From positions 146,859,850-146,923,849 of the forward strand of contig CM043949.1 in the NCBI GenBank assembly GCA_014529385.2: DNA of 64,000 bases. The letters are read 5' to 3'. A program made the position numbers and the translations under genes. The DNA comes from Adiantum capillus-veneris. Lineage: Eukaryota > Streptophyta > Polypodiopsida > Polypodiales > Pteridaceae. Positions 1-11,156 of the stretch are shown piece by piece (within the stretch, counting starts at the first letter, position 1; each line of letters starts with the position of its first letter). The notes below the pieces were generated by a model that worked only from the letters and a program-made list of their open reading frames with translations, was not told the DNA's origin and made no database searches.

Positions 1-2
1 GG

Positions 3-48
<46 letters not shown>

Positions 49-290
49 TGAGGGAGAGAGTGTGTGTGATCGAGCATTGCGACGGCACCTGCGACGGCGA
101 GGCGATTGAGCGCAGTACGGTGGTGGCTCCCTCTTCTTCGCGGCGAGGAATCCTTCACGGAGACAAGCGCAGGGAGGTGAGTGACACACCCCTGCTCTCT
201 GTGAGCTTGCTAGTTGTGTACTTGCAGCCTTCGTGGGTCGCACACGGTGCTCGACAAGTCCCTAGCTCCGACACGTTGGGCAGACGTGCA
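1..290 (+). repeat. E1 5' LTR (3' part only)
   Basis: Positions 48-290 match 17963-18216 with few differences, ending in ...GCA just before the tRNA-Asp-like primer site. The first 46 bases are a (GT)n tract, which corresponds to the (GT)n tract at about 12675-12700 in the 3' LTR. Apparent open frames here encode only Cys-Val repeats from the microsatellite and are not genes. Confidence 0.85.
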
Positions 291-296
291 TGTTTT

Positions 297-314
297 TGGC
301 GTCGTTGCCCGAGA
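297..314 (+). other. E1 primer binding site (tRNA-Asp-like)
   Basis: TGGCGTCGTTGCCCGAGA lies 6 bases after the LTR end. It resembles the TGGCGCCGTTGCCGGGGA site used by Athila/Tat elements, with a few substitutions. It would prime minus-strand synthesis. Confidence 0.75.
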
Positions 315-397
315 GTTTCCCTGCACCAAGCTCCGGGAAGCACTCTGTGTTGCCCTGTGGAGACACCAAGCTTAAGTAGGAAGGTTGTGCTGTGTCG

Positions 398-567
398 TGG
401 GTTAGCTCATTTCGTTTTCTGCACAGTTAGCTCATTTCGGTTTCTGCACAAAAACAAAGAATATTTGTTCATTTCGTTTTCTGCACAGCTAGTTCATTTC
501 GATTTCTGCACAGCTAGACCATTTCTATTTCTGCAAAAAACAGAGAATATTTCATTTTCTGCATAGA
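398..567 (+). repeat. Minisatellite in E1 leader
   Basis: About six imperfect units based on TTAGCTCATTTCGNTTTCTG follow one another in the leader, just downstream of the primer site. Two units are followed by AACAAAGAATATT or ACAGAGAATATT spacers, suggesting a higher-order duplication. The rest of the leader (568-1291) is AT-rich with no gene seen; 690-727 has a short hexamer-like GCTTGG run. Confidence 0.7.
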
Positions 568-1291
568 AAAATAGAAAATAAAAAACAAAAATGATAGAAA
601 ACGTAAAAAATGCAATGGCTAAAAAATAAATTTGATTTATTGGCGGGGAATATTTTAAGTTTGTTTAAAAAGGTAGATCGGGATCATTTGATGAGCTTGA
701 GCTTGCGCTTGGGCTTGGTCTTGGTCTTATGATGTAAGGTAAATGCTATTCACTATATATAGGCTAGTGCTCAAGTGAAAGGAGAAAGCATGTGGGGCAA
801 AGCCTTTACCTTTCCCTCCACAAGTCACCCTTCAACTTTCTATTTTAAGCCATGTGCCCAAGTAGAAACTAGGAGAAATTGACTGTTTTAGGGACTTTGG
901 GAGCTTCCGATAGTCAAACAGTGTTCTGTAAAGTGCGCCTAGATCTCCTAGGCGATACGCTCGTTTCGAGCTATCACACGTCCCAATCCGTTTTGCGAAC
1001 TTAAAAAAACATCAAAAACAAGAAAAAATCAAGTAGAAAATGGGGTGCAAAACACCCACAAAACAAAGCAAGTAACCTTTGAAGGTACTTGCCGACACTT
1101 GTAGGGTGCCCAAAGCACATGTATCTACGCTCTGGTCGTGTGCTAGAGTCCGAACAACTAGCTAGTGCTTCGATTTACGGGGGTACTCACTATCCTTCCA
1201 CGCTAGGGTCTAGGCCCCGGCGGGGACCCAAGGTAGTGCAACCCAAGACCCAATTATAGCGGCTAGCGACTCTTCCTCTGACTACGATATT

Positions 1292-4090
1292 ATGGAAGAG
1301 AATCTTACACAAAGCCTCGGGGGAACAAATGAAACCGTACCTAGCTGGGCCCAACAACCTGGAACTAGTGTTTTTAGCCGTTTGATGGAAACTTTTAGTA
1401 GAGCTACGCACTCTGAACCTTCGGCTAGTGAAGTAAACGAAGGGGGTGGGGAAGTAGAATCACTATTTACATCTCCTGTAGACCCCACACTCCCTCAGAG
1501 TGTCCACGTGGACATTCTACCTACCTCATTTAATGAGGGCCCTACCGAGCTACCACCTTCCAAAGTCGCCTCTAAGGTAGCGGTGACTAAAAGTCAAAAC
1601 ACGGGAAGCAACATTGCATCCACCTCACGGCAAGGGCCTCTAGTACACCAAGTTTGGACGGGGTATTTCTCAATGAAAATTGGGAATATGACCTACACAC
1701 GGAGACTTTGACCGACCTATACATGGGCTACACATACCATGTGGGTTGGTTAGAAGTTGTACAATCCACATCTAGTGCCACTAGTCTAGAGGAACAACAA
1801 CACATGATCTGCAATGTCATCCATAGGATTATCCAGTCCGAGAGGCAAAATTGAGGAATGAACATACCTTCGACGGGTCCTATGCGATTTTTAGACACGG
1901 GCAAAGGGAAACAACCCACTCTATCACAAATGGAGACTCCCCCAGTGAGTCCCATCGATCCCCCATATGTTGTTTCGCCAGGGGTCTCAATGCAATCTGA
2001 GCCCACAAGTGATAGCTTTACTTTTCCAAGTCTAGCTCATCTTTCCCTGGATGAAACCACGGATACCATGCCTACCCCAATGATGGGCATGCCAAGAAAC
2101 ACACCATGGACCTCGTTTGTTAGTAAAGCACCGCTACATGGTAGCTCAATACCTGCAATAGTACCTACAAGTGCGTACCAATCGTATGCACCTATGGGTC
2201 CACGTACTCATGTAGTCCCTACCCCTCCCATTGTTTCAACTACCTATGCTCCAACCACAATACACAAGTTCTTATTTCCATGGGACTATACCGGCTAGCA
2301 TTAGCATGTCACATCCGACGTCTGCTATGCGTAGGGCCACTCATATGAACTATGGACCACCACATGGCACAACATCGTATCCAACGTGGAACCCAAGGGC
2401 TCCCTATGCGCCAAGCCCAATGCCAATACCTACTCCACATGTAGTCTCTGGCGCGCCTTCACCCACGGTGCCTGCTCACTTAGGTAATTTGGCAACATTT
2501 GCTCAAGCTATTGGTCGATCTATTGCTGAGAATATGCGTAACACGCCTGATAGAGAGCCTAGAAGTAAGGCAGTACAAATAGCCAAGCTCACACAAAAAT
2601 TTAGTGGAGACGGGGATGTGAGAAAGCATATCGAAGTGTTTGAACAAATATGCGATTCTCTAGGAGAACACAATGACCTACATAAGAGCAATGCTTTAAG
2701 CCTAACCTTAAGTGGAAAGGCTGGGGATTGGTATAGAACCCTAAGGATGGAAGAAAAAACGATTTACCCTACTCTTAGGATACTGTTCTTAAAAGAATAC
2801 ATACGAGAGGGAGTGCTTTGGGGTGTAGCCTCTCAGCTCCAGAAAGCCCAACGAGAGGAAGGAGAGTCAATGAGAGACTTTATAAGTCGCTTGAAGCATT
2901 TGAATTCTCGTTGTAATCCAAATGAGCGCTTCAACACTAACCAATTGCTTGATAGATTCATTAGGGGATTACGACATGAGGATATCTACAATGGTCTAGT
3001 CATTAGAGGTATCACCAATTGGGAAGTAGTCACCACCAATGCGATCCAATTGGAGGATAATTTAATGATTCAAGGAGAAAGAGTGTCTGTTGAGACTAAA
3101 TCTATTAGCTCACAAGTATAAGGGCATCAGCCAATGACCCTAAATCCTATTGCTAAGGAGCCAAAGATATCTGACATGACTTTAGCAAATCTCACCAAGG
3201 CTATTCAAGAGAGTCTTACAGACAATGTTGCTCTGCAAAACACTCATATGTATCCAAGAAGGGAGAAACAATGGTGCTCAGTATGCTATGGACCGCATAG
3301 TACCAGTGAATGCCCTACTCTTAGAGTAAAATTCAATGGGAACTGCAATGCATGTGGGAGGTATGGTCATCAAGCTAAGGATTGCATAGTATTTAAGCGT
3401 GCGATGGCCAATAGACCAACCTTAGCATGGACAGACACACCTCGAGTGCCTGCATTGATACCGGCCCCACCTCTTGAACAAACATCACAACATATGGTCC
3501 CTAGGGCCCAAAATGTTGTTCAAACAACACCCCTACCACCTCCAGTGCTAGGACCGCAACCACCACATCCGAGAATCACTTCTGTGAATCAAGTGGGTTG
3601 TGAGTCATCTATTTCTTGTTTGGAAGGCTATGAGGAAGTTATAGATCCTAATATCACCTATGGGATGGATGTGCTTGAAGAAAGTCCACAATACTACATG
3701 GAGGACTATTGGGGACAAGTCAAACCTGTATATCAAGTAGCTGCTCTTGCGACAAGAGGCCAAAATATCAACTACACTGCTAAGAGACCAACTCTTCAAT
3801 GCTATGAGTGTGGAGGTCCACATCGTGTAGCCGAGTGTCACATTAGGCTACAAAAGAATGCCACACTAATGCAAACCAATCAAGCGAGCACATCTACAAT
3901 GCCGATACTCATGTGTAATCAATATGGCATAGATCATTTGATTGCCCAATGTCCAAATAATCCAAATGCACCGAAGATCACGCCATTAAACTTGATTGAA
4001 GTTCCCGAGGAGCCATCACCAAGTACACTCGTGGTACCAGTAAACGTACTCACACGATCGATGCTCCAAAAAAAAAAAAAAATTTCTTGA
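1292..4090 (+). pseudogene. E1 gag: capsid and nucleocapsid, frameshifted
   Basis: Gag forms the particle that packages the element RNA. A likely ATG is at 1292. The N-terminal part is Pro/Thr/Ser-rich and runs through frame changes near 1660-1700 and 2290, plus an in-frame stop at 1852. The capsid domain is clear at about 2560-3090: the SLTLSGKAGDWYRTL stretch, then SMRDFISRLKHLNSRC and FIRGLRHEDIYNGL, as in the plant retrotransposon gag family. A stop at 3119 separates it from a nucleocapsid region (3134-4090) with CCHC-type knuckles, including CNACGRYGHQAKDC (CX2CX4HX4C) and CYECGGPHRVAEC (CX2CX3HX4C), plus a decayed one (CNQYGIDHLIAQC). The frame ends at a run of 14 A residues (about 4069-4082). 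Confidence is high for family, low for the exact start. Confidence 0.8.
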
Positions 4091-4890
4091 GGAAAGAGAC
4101 ACGGCATCAATTGCCCAATCTCAGAAAAAGAAGAAAACACGAAGAAAGAGATCGCAAAAAGTAGCGAAGTCAGACCCCAGTTCAAAGGCCAACATAAGGA
4201 TTGGTGATGACCCCGTATATATAAACGACGCTGAAGAAGATTCTGATTCAGGTGAAACCATGGAGACCAAAACGACCACTAACATAGAAACCAACAAGGA
4301 AGATCTTCATGAGCCACAATGGCCAGGATCCAAAAAGAAGATAGGAACTTACCCAAACCCTACAGAGGAGATTGAGCGAGTCAAGCAATTAGGGAGTTTG
4401 GTAGAAGATACCCAAAGGGATCTAGAACCAGCACCTAGGAAGATCCAGATTAAAGACACCGTGTTCCCTACGCAACAACAACCTCACCAAGTCCATAGAC
4501 CCTTGGACATACCTAGTGTCATCCAAGAAGAAAGTGACTTAAAGTCATGGGAAAGTGGGCGTACTCACTTCTTGATGGAAAGAATGTTTACAGAGGGACT
4601 ACCTGATCCTATCGAAGAAATGGAGATCCCATCTTCCCCACGTCAAGGGACTCAAGGCCAAATGGTGCCGTTAAACATTGCCAAATTGATGGATTTCATG
4701 TCTTCAGAAGTTAGAACCACCATCATGTCCAAACTATATAAAGACCCCGAGCTAGTCTCAGCTCTTTGAGCCTTTCTCAATGGAGAACTGAAGTTTGGGC
4801 TACCACAATTTGCACAGATGGATGGAGCTGGGGAGATGCCAATAGAGGAGGAACACTTAGATCCACAACCCAACCTAGATCGGAACCTGT
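4083..4890 (+). pseudogene. E1 gag-pol linker, charged region
   Basis: After the A14 run the open frame shifts by one. The new frame reads through a Lys/Arg-rich stretch (FLEERDTASIAQSQKKKK and onward) into an acidic, Pro-rich segment ending around 4769, and continues past one stop to about 4888. I recognise no domain. It sits between the nucleocapsid knuckles and the protease, where long spacers are common in Athila/Tat elements. The A-run is either a mutation or a site of frame control; see the findings. Confidence 0.5.
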
Positions 4891-5788
4891 TATAGAAATA
4901 CCCGTTAACAAGTTGGGACAATACTTTCAGGGTGATGAATCCAATGCGACCATACCAATCACTACTAAGGGATTAACTGTGAAGGGAATCCTTGATGGTG
5001 GCGCTGGGGTTAGCATTGTGACTAAAAATTGTTGGGAAACTATGGGAAGACCTCACCTTGCGACCACAACCATAGTAGTGAAGATGGCCAATGGGTCTGT
5101 TGTTAAACCTATTGGGATGCTAGAAGATCTCAAGATCAAGGTCTTTGGACATAAAATAAGGATTACCTTTATTGTTATGGATTTCTCCAAACACACTATG
5201 GCATCGGAGATGATCTTAGGACGTCCTTTCATGAGGGAAGCAAAAAGGGTGCATGATTGGTCTAAAAACCATGTCTACTTGCAGTTCCAAGATTCTGTCA
5301 TTCGAGTGGATCTTGTGACGGGTCGAGCACATCCTCTAGGAAACAGGTTTATAATTGATCATAGATCTGACACCATAGTTCACTCGGCCCCATTGCACTA
5401 TTGTTACACGTGTAAAGCGGACACTCATGTTGGGGAAGATTCTCCTTATATGGATGTACTACCTGGGATGACTGAGTCGGACAATGTGGATTGGGTCCAC
5501 CTAGCAACAACCATAGACACTTGGGGAAATAGGGGGACGACCTGGGTAACACCTGAGGGGGATGAAATACCACCAGTTGTACCCTTAAACATGCTAGAAG
5601 CAATGCATATAGCTTCTGATGATCTACAAGATGAAAGTTTGACTGGCATTGAAACCAGTAGTGTCTCACAAGACTATAGCCCACACAATTTGGGGTCAGA
5701 ATCATCAGTTGAAATTGACTCTGAGGACGAAGAATCTGAGTTAAATCTTAGCAAATGTGGGGACAAACCATTCAGGGCCCAGTGGTAA
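4880..5788 (+). pseudogene. E1 protease (retropepsin, DGGA type)
   Basis: An aspartic protease domain of the retropepsin fold, which would cut the Gag-Pol precursor. The active-site loop reads GILDGGAGVSIVTKNCWETM at about 4985-5045. The second conserved element, EMILGRPFMREAKRVHDW, is at about 5208-5263. The loop has D-G-G instead of the usual D-T/S-G; this is shared with element C here and I believe it is common in plant Athila/Tat proteases. The open frame extends 3' into an acidic tail with no recognised domain. Both ends are joined to neighbours only by frame changes. Confidence 0.75.
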
Positions 5789-6470
5789 CCTAGATGATAA
5801 TCTATCCAAGGGAGCAGAAGACACAAGTAGTGATTCATCTAGTGAGTCTTCACTAGAAATCGACCGTAATCGAGAATTAAACAAGAAGAGTAAGAGATAT
5901 AAGAGGCGACGATATCGAGCAAATGTGCGTGCTAGAATAAATGAAAAGAAATCTACCGAAGAATGGCTTAATTATATAGGGGCATGTGATGCTCATCGAA
6001 AGTTGGTAGATAACTGGGGTGAATACCTTCAAAGCGTTATGTGGTGTAGTTCACAACCCATTGACATCGCACAACTAGAGGCTACAAAGAAGCCAAGTTT
6101 GAGCCGTACCGTGAGGAGACGACAAAATCGAGAGTTAGCTCAACAACAAAAGGAATCAGAAGTTAAATCACAGTCCACAGAAAAATAGGACCCCACAGAC
6201 TTACACCCTGCACCTGAAAATTTCAAATCCTATACCACAGAGGAACGTAAGGTTGTGTATACAAAGGCCCAAAGAAAACCTATCGATGGAAGCAATGGAG
6301 TCTATGATGGTCCAGCGATAGAAGTTAAGGAAATAGAGTTAGCAGACCCAGGAGAAGAGTCTAAACCTGTCTTCATTGCCCAAGATCTGACAGCGCGACT
6401 GAGGAGTGTGTACTTAAAGAACTTCTCAAGGAATTCAGGGATATATTTGCTTGAACATATCATGATATGA
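5757..6470 (+). pseudogene. E1 protease-RT linker
   Basis: Two open stretches in one frame (5757-6188, 6255-6470), separated by a stop at 6186. They contain a Ser/Glu-rich part, then a basic patch KRYKRRRYRANVRARINEKK near residues 43-62 of the first stretch. The 3' end runs into the RT N-terminus, where LKELLKEFRDIFA lies in another frame near 6420. No enzyme domain is seen; the basic patch could be a nuclear localisation signal. Confidence 0.45.
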
Positions 6471-7847
6471 AAGGTGTTCCACCTTCCGTGGTGCAACACA
6501 CAATCCCCATGAATAGCATGGCTAAAACAGTTCAACAACGACCCTACCCAATGAATCCTAAATATGCAAAGATCGTTCAAGAAGAGATTGAAAAGCTTGT
6601 GGAATGCGGATTCATATACCCTATTGCACTCAGAATGGGTGTCTCCAATAGTGATTGTGCCAAAAAAGAATGGGAAACTCAGAGTGTGTGTAGATCTCAA
6701 GAAGGTCAATGCCGCCACTAGGAGGGACCATTACCCCTTTCCATATTCGGAACATGTGCTTGAAAGAGTTGCAGGGAAGGAAGCTTATAGCTTTTTAGAT
6801 GGGTACTCTGGCTACAATCAAATCACAATTGCGCTAGAGGACCAAGCTAAAACAACATTTATAACTGAATTTGGAGTGTTTGCATTCCGTGTTATGGCCT
6901 TTGGCTTAACCAATGCCCCTGCTACCTTTGAAAGATTAATAAACACTGTTTTTAGAGAATATTTGAGGGAGTTTTGCGAAGCTTTCTTAGACGACCTTTG
7001 TGTTTATTCCTCTTGGAAAGAACATCTATCATGCTTACGAAAAGTGTTTGAGAAGTGTAGATTGTATCACATCTCCTTAAATCCTTTCAAATGCCAATTT
7101 TGGGTTAAACATGGAGTCATTTTAGGCCATATAGTGTCCAAAAATGGGATTTCCACAGATGAGAGCAAAATTAAAGCCATTGCTGAATTGCCACCACCTA
7201 CAAACTATAAGGGAGTTCAAAGATTCATGGGCCATGTTGGTTATTACCGACGGTTTATTTTAAACTTTGCCGAGATAGACCGTCCTTTGTACAAGCTTCT
7301 TATTGAGTTCCACTGGACTGCGAAGTGTGACTATGCTTATGAGTCATTGAAAAAGACCTTGACTAGCGCTCCTATTCTACGAGTGCCTGATTGGAATGTA
7401 ATTTTCCATGTGCATATTGATGCATCAAACTTTGCTATTGGGTGTGTTCTAGCTCAACCAGGAGAACATAAATTGGACTACCCCATCAGCTTTGCAAGTC
7501 GTCAATTGAATGATGCCGAGAGAAACTACACCACTACAGAGCGAGAAGGTTTAGGTATGATTTATGTAGTGAAGAAATTTCGCTACTACCTTCTGGCCAA
7601 CAAGTTTGTTTTCTATGTTGATCATTAAGCTTTGTTGTATCTCGTAAATAAACCTTGTTCCACGGGAAGAATTACACGATGGTTGCTAATTCTCCTTGAG
7701 TTTGATTTTACCATTGTGGTGAGACTTGGTAAAAGACATGTCATGGCGGATCATTTGTCTCGCATACCCAATGGTGAAGCCCCTAATGGAGTCGATGATG
7801 AATTACCCGATACTTCTCTATTCCTAGTCGAAACCATACCTGAATAG
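6420..7847 (+). pseudogene. E1 reverse transcriptase and RNase H
   Basis: The RT copies element RNA into DNA and RNase H removes the RNA strand. RT motifs in order: VECGFIYPI (near 6600), LRVCVDLKKVNAATRRDHYP, SFLDGYSGYNQITIALED, FGVFAFRVMAFGLTNAPATF and the catalytic FLDDLCVYSS (near 6985-7015). The thumb KGVQRFMGHVGYYRRFI (7210-7260) is followed by RNase H with HIDASNFAIGCVLAQ, so the first catalytic Asp is present, and AERNYTTTEREGLGMI. A TAA at 7626 interrupts the RNase H after FYVDH, and the same frame resumes with LLYLVNKPC. A further TAG at 7845 precedes the integrase. One frame change lies near 6600. No second (archaeal-type) RNase H is present, unlike element C. Confidence 0.88.
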
Positions 7848-7859
7848 AGTGAGAAGATT

Positions 7860-9120
7860 GTGAACTTTCTAATTAATGGGTTTCCACCCAAAGAACTTCG
7901 TAATAAGGACATAGCTCGAAAACTGTTAAAAGAATGTGAAACTTACTCTCTCATTGCAGGAACTCTCTACAGGCTAGGAAAGGACGATATTCTGAGACGT
8001 TGTGCCCGTGAGGATGAGTATTTGTACATACTGCAAGAAGCCCACATGGGTATAGCCGGAGGACATTTCTCGGGGGGACTAACAGCTAGAAAGGTATTGC
8101 AATCAGGCTATTGGTGGCCAACCTTATTTAAGGATGCATCACTTTTTGCAAAAGGATGTGATGAATGCCAATGTTACAAGATCACTCAACGAAAGGATAG
8201 GATGCCCTTACATCCTGTTAAAGTGACTCAACCATTTGAAAAATGGGGTTTGGACTTTGTAGGCCCAATTAGTCCGGTAGCTCGTAGCACTCAATCTCGA
8301 TATATTATCATTGCCACTGACTATGTAACAAAGTGGGCGGAAGCCAGGGCGACACGAAAGGCTGATGCGAGGTCAACTTCCAAGTTTTTCTTTGAGAACA
8401 TTATTACAAGATTTGGTTGTCCCTTTGAGATTGTGAGTGACAATGGTACTTATTTTATAAATGGAGTAATCAAAGAACTCACTACTAACTTCATGATAGC
8501 TCACTATAAGTCCACACCTTATTATCCGCAAGCAAATGGCCAAGCTGAGAGCACCAATAAAACCTTAATCTCTATCTTGACCAAAACGGTGGAAGCTCAT
8601 CGCACATATTGGGATTTAAAGTTAACTTCAGCTTTATGGGCTTATCGTACTGCGTACAAAGTTGCCATTAATTGCACACCGTTTAAGATGGTGTATGGCC
8701 AAGAAGTGGTTATGCCATGGGAGTTTGTCGTTCCTAGTCTTTGAGTAGCTTCTCAAGAAGGTTGGGATGGTAACCCTTTAGTTGAGCGATTATATATCCT
8801 TGAAAGGCTAGATGAAGAGAGGCAATTAGCTGTGCAAAATGCGCTTGTGGAGAAAGATAGGAGGAAGAAATGGTTTGACCATCATCTAAAGAACAAAGAT
8901 ATCAATGTTGGTGATAAAGTCCTTATGTATGGAGTGTGTAACGAAAAGAAAAAGTTGAAATATGCGGGAAAAGGACCATATAGAGTATGTGAGATCACCC
9001 CACAAGGAACTATTCGTGTGGAGACTCTTGATGGAGTTGAAACCATTGGATTCCTCAATGGGAGCAAATTTAAAAGATACTATGATCCTTTAAGCCAAGA
9101 GGAGCTACGTGCCATCCATA
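7860..9120 (+). pseudogene. E1 integrase
   Basis: Integrase joins the cDNA to host DNA. The zinc-binding HHCC region ends in KGCDECQCYK at about 8153. The catalytic core has all three acids in context: KWGLDFVGPISP (D), IVSDNGTYFINGV (D) and ANGQAESTNKT (E). The frame is open from 7860 to a TGA at 8742, and the same frame resumes after 8744 through the C-terminal part, with VGDKVLMYG and YAGKGPYRVCEITPQGTIRV (about 8910-9020). No chromodomain is seen. A highly charged Lys/Gln/Arg helix (AKAQTELKKIQAQAEAKERQ) follows and links to the unusual downstream domain. Confidence 0.87.
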
Positions 9121-9259
9121 CGAAAAAGACAGCCAAGGCGCAAACAGAATTGAAAAAGATACAAGCTCAAGCTGAGGCGAAAGAGCGCCAACAACGCATA
9201 AGACGCCAGCGAGAGGCTAACCTTGGAGTTACACATGCATTGCACGTTGAAACAGAGGA

Positions 9260-9640
9260 TGATTGGTTGGATTCTGACACGCCTCTACGATACCCTATTG
9301 AGTTAAATAGTGCCTATGGAAAAGTGCTATATAACGCCTTATTGGACACGGGTGCTAAATATAATCTGCTATCATATGGGGTGTGGTGTCAGTTAGGGAA
9401 GCCACCTCTATTTGAGAGTATTATCCAAGTCAAGAGTGTCAACAAGAAAAAAACTATGGTTTTTGAAATCTGACACACTTCTGTCAGTTATGACAATGGG
9501 GTTGTAGCTCAAGATTTTTTGGTCATGCCTACTGGAACTATGGAGGGTAATATAAACCTAGGACGCACGTGGATGATAGCCACCAAATGCACTATTGATT
9601 GGGGGACTGGGGGTGTCACAACGCAAAAACCAACTCTTAT
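9260..9640 (+). pseudogene. E1 second retropepsin-like domain, downstream of integrase
   Basis: In the same frame as the integrase, about 60 residues after its C-terminal part, there is a stretch with protease-like features. A beta-like lead-in (YGKVLYN) is followed by ALLDTGAKYNLLSYGVWCQL at about 9333-9392, with the canonical D-T-G-A loop. After a TGA at 9471 the frame continues with FLVMPTGT and NINLGRTWM, which resembles the ILGRPWM element that follows the flap in retropepsins, then KCTIDWGTG. A protease already exists upstream of RT at about 4985. This could be a duplicated or captured protease, or a protease-derived structural domain. The order of motifs and their spacing are what I rely on. 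Confidence 0.6.
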
Positions 9641-10460
9641 CCCTACCACTCAAGCCATAGTCCCTGAGATATTGCCTAAGGAAATAAAACCCAAGACATT
9701 GCATGTCCAGGAGGTTGAACCATATGTCCCCATAGCCCAACTCTCTAGAGCTTTAACTGATGTAGTTGAAAGAAAGCTTGAGACACACAAGAATCATCCT
9801 AATATAACAAAGAAAACATACAAGTGGGTCCCTAAATCTTCTTTAGTGACCATGGCTGATGCTAAAAAACGGAAGCCTCGTAAGAAATGTCCAACTCACT
9901 CCAAGAAATGTAAAGAAACATTGTGTTGGATTCATAAACGACTATTGGAAGCCCAGGGATAATATGAAGGAAATGATCAAATATGGGTGATCAAACGTAA
10001 ATTGTACTCTTACCTGTCACCTGGCCCATGTAAACCCAATCCTGTGGCTCCAAAACAAATTGAAAATCGTGGAAAGGAAAAAATCATGGAATGTTACACA
10101 CCCACTCTAGAGCTAATTTGGGTACCAAAGAAAGAACGATTTGTTCCACCTAGCTCAGAAATAGGGAAATCAAATGAAGCTTCTTGCTCTTCATGTAGTT
10201 CCTATACGCAAATAGAAGCTTCGACACAACCTCCACCTACCATTGTACATATCCATACAAGCAAGAAAGAGTTTGCACCTCCCGTTGTAGGTTCACCACC
10301 TACAACAATGTTGCAAATAAAATCATGGGAGAGTACCTTACCACCCTTGCAACTAGATGAAACACATAGGGCGATCGAGAACTATTGGTTAAAGCCTTCA
10401 CCCATAACAACTTGGAACAATTGGTTTCAAAAGGTGACGACATCATTCCAAAAGGTATGA
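9641..10460 (+). pseudogene. E1 3' open region after the protease-like domain
   Basis: The frame continues to 9962 (TAA at 9960), then 9987-10460 in the same frame. The first part has a basic segment KKRKPRKKCPTHSKKCKE near residue 117 and a Cys cluster. The second part is Ser/Pro/Thr-rich (CSSCSSYTQ, STQPPPTIV). I do not recognise either part. Neither shows a signal peptide or an obvious membrane segment, so there is no support for calling it envelope-like. The frame stops at the internal purine tract at 10468. Confidence 0.45.
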
Positions 10461-10461
10461 T

Positions 10462-10575
10462 CTACGTGAGGAAGGGGGGAGTGTTTGCTGACATCCATCA
10501 TTCACTTGCTTCCCTCTCAACCTTCCTCCCTGACCTCTCAATCTCCAATCCTAGGGAATGTATATATAAAGCCTT
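10462..10575 (+). promoter_or_regulatory. Internal polypurine tract and TATA-like box in E1
   Basis: GAGGAAGGGGGGAGTGTT (from about 10468) closely resembles the true 3' purine tract at 12360 (CAGGAAGGGGGGCATGTT). It is followed by a TG start, as an LTR would be. A TATA-like TGTATATATAAAGCC lies at 10558-10572, then long A-runs to 10620. This looks like the 5' end of an LTR or a promoter, but the real LTR pair lies elsewhere. Confidence 0.5.
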
Positions 10576-10764
10576 ATACGAGTTCTAGCAAACCAAAAAA
10601 AAAAGATTAAAAAAAAAAAAGTTAAAAGAGCAAGAGCGACTAGCAACGAGAGAGCACCCTATCAGATCCTACACATAAGTCTAAATTCACCCTGTCACAT
10701 CAAGCAACACACAAAAACAACTCATGTTTTAAAGACCTAACCAAATCTATCTGTATTCTCAGAG

Positions 10765-11156
10765 ATGGCTAGTTCACCAGAGGCATGCGCTTCTATTTTT
10801 TATGAAAGGTACCCTTTTTCTTTTTATCAAGCGAATGGGATTTGGTAGAGAGACTTGCGCGTGAGCGAAATTTTGAGGAGTTAGAATGGCTGATACGTCT
10901 ATGGATAACTAGGGATCCCTACCCAGTAGCGAATGTTTCTCCGGTGGCACATGCTTATTCTTTTGCACAAGATGAGTATCCATGCATTGTGAGGTTCTTG
11001 ATTAACACGCTTGCGCAAGAGGATGATGGAGAAGATATAATAGAGACCGAGGAAGATCATGGCCTCATGGAAAATGATTTCGTTTATCTAGATGATGAGG
11101 ATAGAGGCCTAGCCTTAGGGTGGCCACTCGGTTTATATAATATCCTCTTTCCTTGA
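10765..11156 (+). pseudogene. Accessory ORF in the E1 3' region, unknown function
   Basis: An ATG at 10765 (MASSPEACASIFYERYPF) opens a frame that, after a one-base shift near 10838, continues as LVERLARERNFEELEWLIRL and runs to the stop at 11154, about 130 residues in all. The middle is predicted helical and the C-terminal third very acidic (DDGEDIIETEEDHG, VYLDDEDRG). I recognise no family. It lies about 200 bases downstream of the internal TATA-like box, so a separate transcript is possible. It could equally be a decayed 3' ORF like those of Athila elements. Confidence 0.4.

Noticed and set aside
6-566. Long open frame beginning with Cys-Val repeats
   Set aside because: It arises from the (GT)n microsatellite and the leader repeats of the E1 LTR; no domain and no coding pattern.
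9641-11156. An envelope-like gene in the 3' region of E1
   Set aside because: No signal peptide, transmembrane segment or fusion-like feature visible in the readable parts.
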